From: Synaphobranchus kaupii
Lineage: Eukaryota; Chordata; Actinopteri; Anguilliformes; Synaphobranchidae
NCBI GenBank assembly: GCA_029718625.1
Contig: CM056376.1
Coordinates: 121,736,264-121,800,263 of the forward strand
Direction: 5' to 3'
DNA length: 64,000 nucleotides
Numbering within the stretch: position 1 is the stretch's first letter; every line of letters begins with the position of its first letter. The position numbers and the translations under genes were made by a program. This document shows positions 57,690 through 64,000 of this stretch, in pieces. The notes below the pieces were generated by a model that saw only the letters and a program-made list of their open reading frames with translations, had not been told where the DNA came from and made no database searches.

Positions 57690-60359
57690 GACCTCTCCGG
57701 TCAATTTTACATACTTTTAAAATGAAAGGGAAACTTTCATCATTTGTAAAATCTATTTAAATGCAACAAAAATACACTATATTCACTGAGCACTCTAGAT
57801 TTGAAACAAACAAAAAAAAAAAACTAGCTGTGAGTTTAATGGTTCACGTTTGCTTAACGCAAAGTACTTTAACCAGAAGCACAGATGAAACCTGAACTGG
57901 GTACACTGAAACACCAGCGATCCATCTTGAAGCCAATTCTACACTACTGATGCTCTCTGACAGTGTTACTCAGATTTTGCTTAAGTGACTGCGTGTCAAG
58001 GAAACCAGTTAAAAACAGATCAAACTGCAAGAAAGTTCCATGTGCCCCTTGAATATAAATGCATACTGGACAAAAGGGGATGGCTGCTGGCCCAGTGACC
58101 TGTTCCTCGCTTATGCTGATGTGTGTTCTGACCCCCATTAACACTGCGGAGTGAGTCAGCCCTTATTTCAGTGTAGACTGTCAGGCACTTTATAGTGAGT
58201 CATTTTGGATGCCAACAATTTTACATCACATCCCTTCAGCTTGAAAAACATTGTACAGCATACATTGCCCATGTACCCCATAAACTAAATAAATGCTTAA
58301 CTTGTGATTCCTATAGTGCCCTTTTTCTATTTTGATGTAATATTTAAAAGTTGGGTGTGCTGCTATAGTATTATGGACTCCTGCAGGTGTAACACTATCC
58401 ACCACACCAACCATTATTGAAGACATTGTCTGGATTACTCTGATACTCCTAAACAAGGCTGTGTTGTGCACCTGCCACAGCACATAATACTGATACTCAT
58501 ACCTACTAATCCACATTTTATATTTTTTATTGGGCAGGTTTAGGGACAATTGAAGTTTACACAGAGTGGTTGTAGTCAAATGTTTCCCAAGCTGAAATAA
58601 TCAAACATTAAACATGCTAAATATTCTAATGTAACTTTGCTGGTATTCTGGTATTTCTGGTATATCTCTAAAAAGACACACCTGAACTTGATCTATATAC
58701 TTTCATATTGCTTTTTCAAGCATGGCCCTGGTTAGAGTGTAAACTAACTAAAGAGTGGTAGATAGCCTACTGGATTATGGCTTTGACAAAGGTGACCAGT
58801 CCTGATTTTATAGGTCCCTCTCTCAATTCCTGTGGCAAGCGGAGGATGGGCACCCTGTCAATGTTTTGATTTCTCCTGAGATTTTTTCCCTTTTTTCTCA
58901 CTATGCAAGACATACCTCATTGACTAATAAGGGCCCATTCTCTGTCAGGAACAGAGGACAGGAAATGCGGTCTTCTGCATTAAATGTTAAGCTAAAGTGT
59001 TGACACACTTTCTTTAAAAGACCATTTTACTTACAGGAAAGAGTGAAGGTGTTCTAGCCAGCTGATCAGTTATTGGCGCCAGCACTAAAATATGGGATTC
59101 AGGTGCAACCCAACCACAATTATTATACATTTAAATTTTAATTGCAATTAAAGGCACTATACAAATGAAAAAAGAGCCAATTAAATTGTCAATTTCAAGT
59201 AATGTGAAACAATTCAAGTAATGTGTGAATCATAAATACATGCCCAGGCCACTATTTGTCTTCATTGGAAAATTGATCCAATGTAATGATATTCCAATCA
59301 TCACTCATTCAAAATTCCTGCATGTTCTGCCCTACGGATGAAACAAGACAGCATTTTAGAACTGCTTGGTTAAACAAACAATACGGTCAACCCCAGCAAT
59401 TTGTGCCTGCCCAGAGATGTAGGTAATCTGGCTTCCCTGACCCCGTCTGTAAACCTTGCTTGTGCTGAGAGCTAAAAATACACGTCTGAAAAATGTTCAC
59501 AGTCAGCCTACAATGCTACGCACTTCCTCAGCGGATTTATTTTCCCATCTGATGCTTTACTGCTATGATAAACAAATATGTACTGTTATGAAAAACAGAT
59601 ATGAACTCAAAAGTAATCAACAAATATCCATTTGTGATACTTTATCCAGTACTTTGTAACAAATTAATTGTAAAATTGTGTGGTTTCCAGAGGGAATCAA
59701 CAACCCTTTAACCCAGAGGTAACTGGGGGGGGGGGGGGGGGGGGGCACACTCTTATCCAGAGCGAAATACAGTAGTGTTACTCTCAGGAATACAAAAATA
59801 CAGTATCACCAAAATGGCACAAAGTTATAATCAATGTTAACTTTACAAACATAAATTTGCATTGTTAAAAATACTGTCTGGACACAAATATACCTATAAC
59901 ATTATCCAAAAGAATATCCAGAGAAAGTTAAAGGAAAACAAACAATGTCTAAAGCGTATCAGGGGAGCCCTGGTGAGCTCAGTCTGCATCAGAAGATGGG
60001 GAACAATAAAATGGAACAAAGCAGTGGGTAATTGCTCTCATTATTTGCTAAAATGACACTAATGTGTCTCTGGTATTTGTTTGATAAGTCTATGATGTGA
60101 GACGACACAAAAAAAACAAAAAAACTGCAAGGACCGAGATCTAAGAAGATTGGAACATAGTTGCTTTTTAGCACACCCCTTGGATATTTGTGTGAGCTGC
60201 ATCACGGGCAGGTTTCTTCAGCACACCAAATTAATGTGTGAGGATTAGGTCAGATGTCATTGGCCTACACTGGTTGCTGGCTTTTAAAATTTTTTTTAGC
60301 AAAAAAGGATAGATAACCTTTTTTACATTTTTTCGTAGATAATTTGGCAACCAACACAG

Positions 60360-60715
60360 GCTGTGCATGTTCAATTCCTACCCTAATTTAGAATGTCCAA
60401 TTGTCCCCCAACCATGGTCATGGAGCAACTCCTGCACGGGACACACGGGTATCGGACCTCAGTGCAGAAACACGTGGCTCAGCCACCCGTTTCTCCCTAC
60501 GCAGCAGCGCCAAACTGGAATCAAAGGAAGACCACCCATATGCAGCTGCATGCAGACCACGGGCGTCCAATCGCCCAGCGGGGCCGCCAGATGGACGCGG
60601 GCCGACTGAACCATTACAACAGCACTGCTGTCCGACATCATCAGCACCGATGCCACTTCAGCACCAATGGCAGCCTGCTCATGCCACCTGCTCATGCCAC
60701 CATGAATAAAGTTTA
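60360..60715. repeat. CpG-rich repeat-like stretch
   Basis: GGCGTCCAATCGCCCAGCGG and GATGGACGCGGGCCGACTG stand out from AT-rich flanks and resemble the GC-rich body of a dispersed fish repeat recalled from memory. Overlapping short ORFs in three frames have no family resemblance. Confidence 0.4.
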
Positions 60716-61759
60716 ATTTACATGTATCTTATTTGAAATGACAAGAAATGTTTTTGTGTGTGTTTACATCCTTTTCCTGATTTGAATCAACTTCAATACA
60801 ACTGTGTTATGCAGGGCTTAGGATGACCTCTTCCTTGGATCATGACAATGCTTTATTTTAATTGCAACATAAGAGCCAAAAGAGACCAACACTTTAAAAA
60901 AAGAAAGAATGCCTTATCTTGATTCGTCTGAGGGTCAGTGCACTTTTATGGGCTGGGGTCGAATTTATTTCAATCTGTTTTAGAATTTGTGGCTGATGGC
61001 AGGCTTTTTTATTTGTATCCAGGTATTGCACTTCCAATGCAACATAATAAACTGAGCAGATTCTATTGTAGATAAGGATACAAAAGCCTTTAACAGGAAA
61101 CGTACATCACAGTATACTCAGCCTCCTGACCTTGTGAAGATCAACACATCTGATCCTACTACATGACTAACACTGTACCGGTCCATATACTGCTGGAGTC
61201 ATGTGGTTATTCTACCTCACAAACCAAGATTATGGAAAATGAGTTAGACGTGTTTCATATTTGGTGGGAACATACTGTACGAGCAAAAAACAAAAAAAAA
61301 GAGCATGCGTGTCGTGTGCTTTCCCTACCCTACCATGTCTGAATTATGTCTGCTTTATCTCGGCTAATGGAACTAGCTCTACTTTACAGTCCTCTTTCCC
61401 TACCACTCTTTTATCTTCCTCCTGTTATCCTCCCCACACGTTCTTTTTGACCACAGCACAGGGTGCCAGCCTCAGACAGCCAATCAAAATGTTTCACGGT
61501 ACAGGCCGATAGACGTGCCTGTACAAATTGTACCACCAAAACCATTTCAGGTTTATGCAGTAATGTCTATATTTTTGCTGCCACATGAGCTGCCTCGATT
61601 TAACTGAGAGAACAGCATCGGAATATCATTTTGATCTAATGATCTAATCTATTCAACTGCCAAGGATGTGGTCCAAGGAGTCACATGGTGATGGTCTACC
61701 CAGAATTCGAGGCGATGACCCTGTGGTAAATGGCCTGAAAAGATAACACTGCTCACTCA

Positions 61760-62221
<462 letters not shown>

Positions 62222-62366
62222 CTATGGGGAAGAAACAAGGCCATACCCAATTCAATTAATCATCCCATGCTGTTACAAATAATGTTTTTTGTTGCCCCCC
62301 CCCCCCCCCCCCGAGCCACTAAACATGGCTAAATTTTACATAAATAAATAAATAAATACATAAGTA

Positions 62367-62750
62367 CAGTGACCTCCACAATTACTGGCACCCCTGGTAA
62401 AGATGAGTAAAAAGGGTTATAAAAAATTCACCGTTTGGTGAATTAGCTTAATGTTACACTGATAAAATGAGAAAAATCCTTCATCAAGAAATAATAATTT
62501 TTAACAAAACCATGTGGAACAGTATGAAATACATGGTTGGTAAAATGGCTGTAAGTCATCAAGGGTCTGAGGTATCAAACGCGCCTCAAACCATCACTCT
62601 GCTGCCAGATATGCAGTAGATATGGATGGATCACTTTAAGGGTTGTTTCTCCTGACAAATTTTCCTATTGAACTCTATGGAAAAAATAAGTCAGGAGAAG
62701 AAACCCTTCAAGTGATCCATCCATGTCTACTGCATTTCATCATTTCCGTA
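62367..62750 (+). mobile_element. composite Tc1 end plus foldback centre
   Basis: Begins CAGTGACCTCCACAATTACT, GGCACCCCTGGTAAAGATGA after TA (a Tc1-type end), then passes into the foldback-family centre (TGGCTGTAAGTCATCAAGGG, ATATGCAGTAGATATGGATG, TCAAGTGATCCATCCATGTC). No right terminus seen. Confidence 0.7.
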
Positions 62751-63088
62751 GTTCTCTATGACCTCCAGAGCCACACTTCTAACTTTAGGGGCCTGGTCAC
62801 CTGATATATTTGCTTTTTAAATGCAATTTTGCCATTTTCTTTGTCCTTGTGCTCACATTTAATAAGCGCAATAGACAAGCATGGGGAACGCAGTGGGGTG
62901 GAGTCAAAGCCGTGCAAACTGCGACAGTGAAATTCTCCCATGAAAGGCATAATTTTTTCTGAGCAGATATTTCCTGGTGGAAATATATGTATGCATGTGT
63001 AACTGTCATTTCCATAAACTGCACAGCCTTGAGGCAATGCTATCAGGCTGGTTTTCCCCCGCCCATTGGATACTAACAGATGTTTCCT

Positions 63089-63309
63089 ATCCTCCTGAGA
63101 CCTGTCCGAAATAACTTTAAAATCATACAACTCTTGGATGATAAAAACATATTACAGTAAAAATATCGTTTTAAATATTATTTATCTTATTTTTATTGGC
63201 TGCCCTTTGTAGTGTAGGTTTCAGCATATATATAGATATATGGTTCTTGAGATTAAGACCACAGACTCCCACAGGGGAGAGCAATTAATGGCTGGGTCTT
63301 AGGAGGATA
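63089..63309. mobile_element. MITE family X, copy 2
   Basis: Ends ATCCTCCTGAGACC and TGGGTCTTAGGAGGAT, with the interior TGCCCTTTGTAGTGTAGGTT and AATTAATGGCTGGGTCT matching 48259-48420. The interior is longer by about 60 bp. Confidence 0.75.
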
Positions 63310-64000
63310 TACAGCATGAAATCACTTGGGATGGACACCCTTCACTCTGCATGAACCCTGTGTGATCCCTTCCTGTGTCAATCAAACACGACCAATGTCA
63401 GTTAACCAGAGGCCGATAGCAGGACACCCGAGGCTATTAAATGAAACACGATTGTAAATAACTGCACCCCCTTGGACTGGAGAACAGACAGACAGGTTGT
63501 ATTTATCCCTTGTGTGGTGTTCGTGTTTTTGTTACTCACCCAGTGTTCACAGGTCTGGTGGACCCACAACATTATTGGGTTTTTAAAACAATAAAGCCAT
63601 GACAATTTATGTAAAAATACTTCACAGGTATTGACTTTATCTCAATTACAAGCAATATAGACAGCATATATGGGTTAATATTGACCATTTACCTCTGCTA
63701 GATCACATTTATCAATAAAAGTGCTATTCGTTTTTTGTGATAAAATGTGATTTTTGTAAAAAAAAAAATTTTTTTATCTTGAACAAATATAAATGAAACA
63801 AGGTTTTCCTCACTATTGATGTTTATTGCATTGAACTGAACAAATTGGAATGACAAATTTTGAACACAAATTCATGCCGGTCTACACACCACATGAGGGT
63901 GAGCAGAGATTATTTTTGCCATACTGATCGATTCTTGTAAGGAGCCACACATGCAATGCTATTTATTTGTTGTGTCCCTCCCCCAATTTTCAGCTGGGGT

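Noticed and set aside
57303..57725. 140-codon open frame and its antisense partner
   Set aside because: Both are products of a 60-bp tandem repeat whose unit is divisible by 3; no conserved domain or start context.

Overview
This window is vertebrate nuclear DNA, almost certainly from a ray-finned fish. It holds two GABA-A receptor subunit genes on the minus strand: a complete gamma-1-type gene (gabrg1, coding span 25281-40328, nine coding exons) and the last two coding exons of an alpha-2-type gene (gabra2, 61979-62181 and 56002-56310) that continues past the right edge. The fish assignment rests on short introns, Tc1/mariner relics, tRNA-derived SINEs with typical fish tails, and TTAA and hAT MITEs. 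No species is claimed.

Layout: 1-25280 is intergenic DNA downstream of gabrg1, full of DNA-transposon relics. 25281-40328 is gabrg1. 40329-56001 is the spacer between the genes; it holds the gabrg1 5' flank, a Tc1 relic split by a SINE, a 42-bp exact tandem duplication, a long CA microsatellite and several MITEs. 56002-62181 is the 3' coding part of gabra2 with a 5.7-kb intron carrying a 60-bp minisatellite. 62182-64000 is the next gabra2 intron. On the minus strand the order is gabra2 then gabrg1, the same order and orientation as the human 4p12 cluster (recalled, not searched).

The gabrg1 exons join without a frame break into 459 residues: signal peptide, ligand-binding domain with Cys-loop, four membrane segments and a conserved cysteine-rich palmitoylation-type motif. 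The two encoded proteins would be subunits of the same class of pentameric chloride channel at synapses.

No new operon-like or defence-like system is visible. The most notable signals are a GC-AG intron in gabrg1, a SINE tail abutting the exon 8 splice acceptor, a mixed benzodiazepine-site residue pair in the gamma subunit, a foldback TA-flanked transposon broken by two later insertions with clean target duplications, a solo LTR with a 5-bp duplication, and a homopolymer G run directly after the gabra2 stop codon (coding strand).
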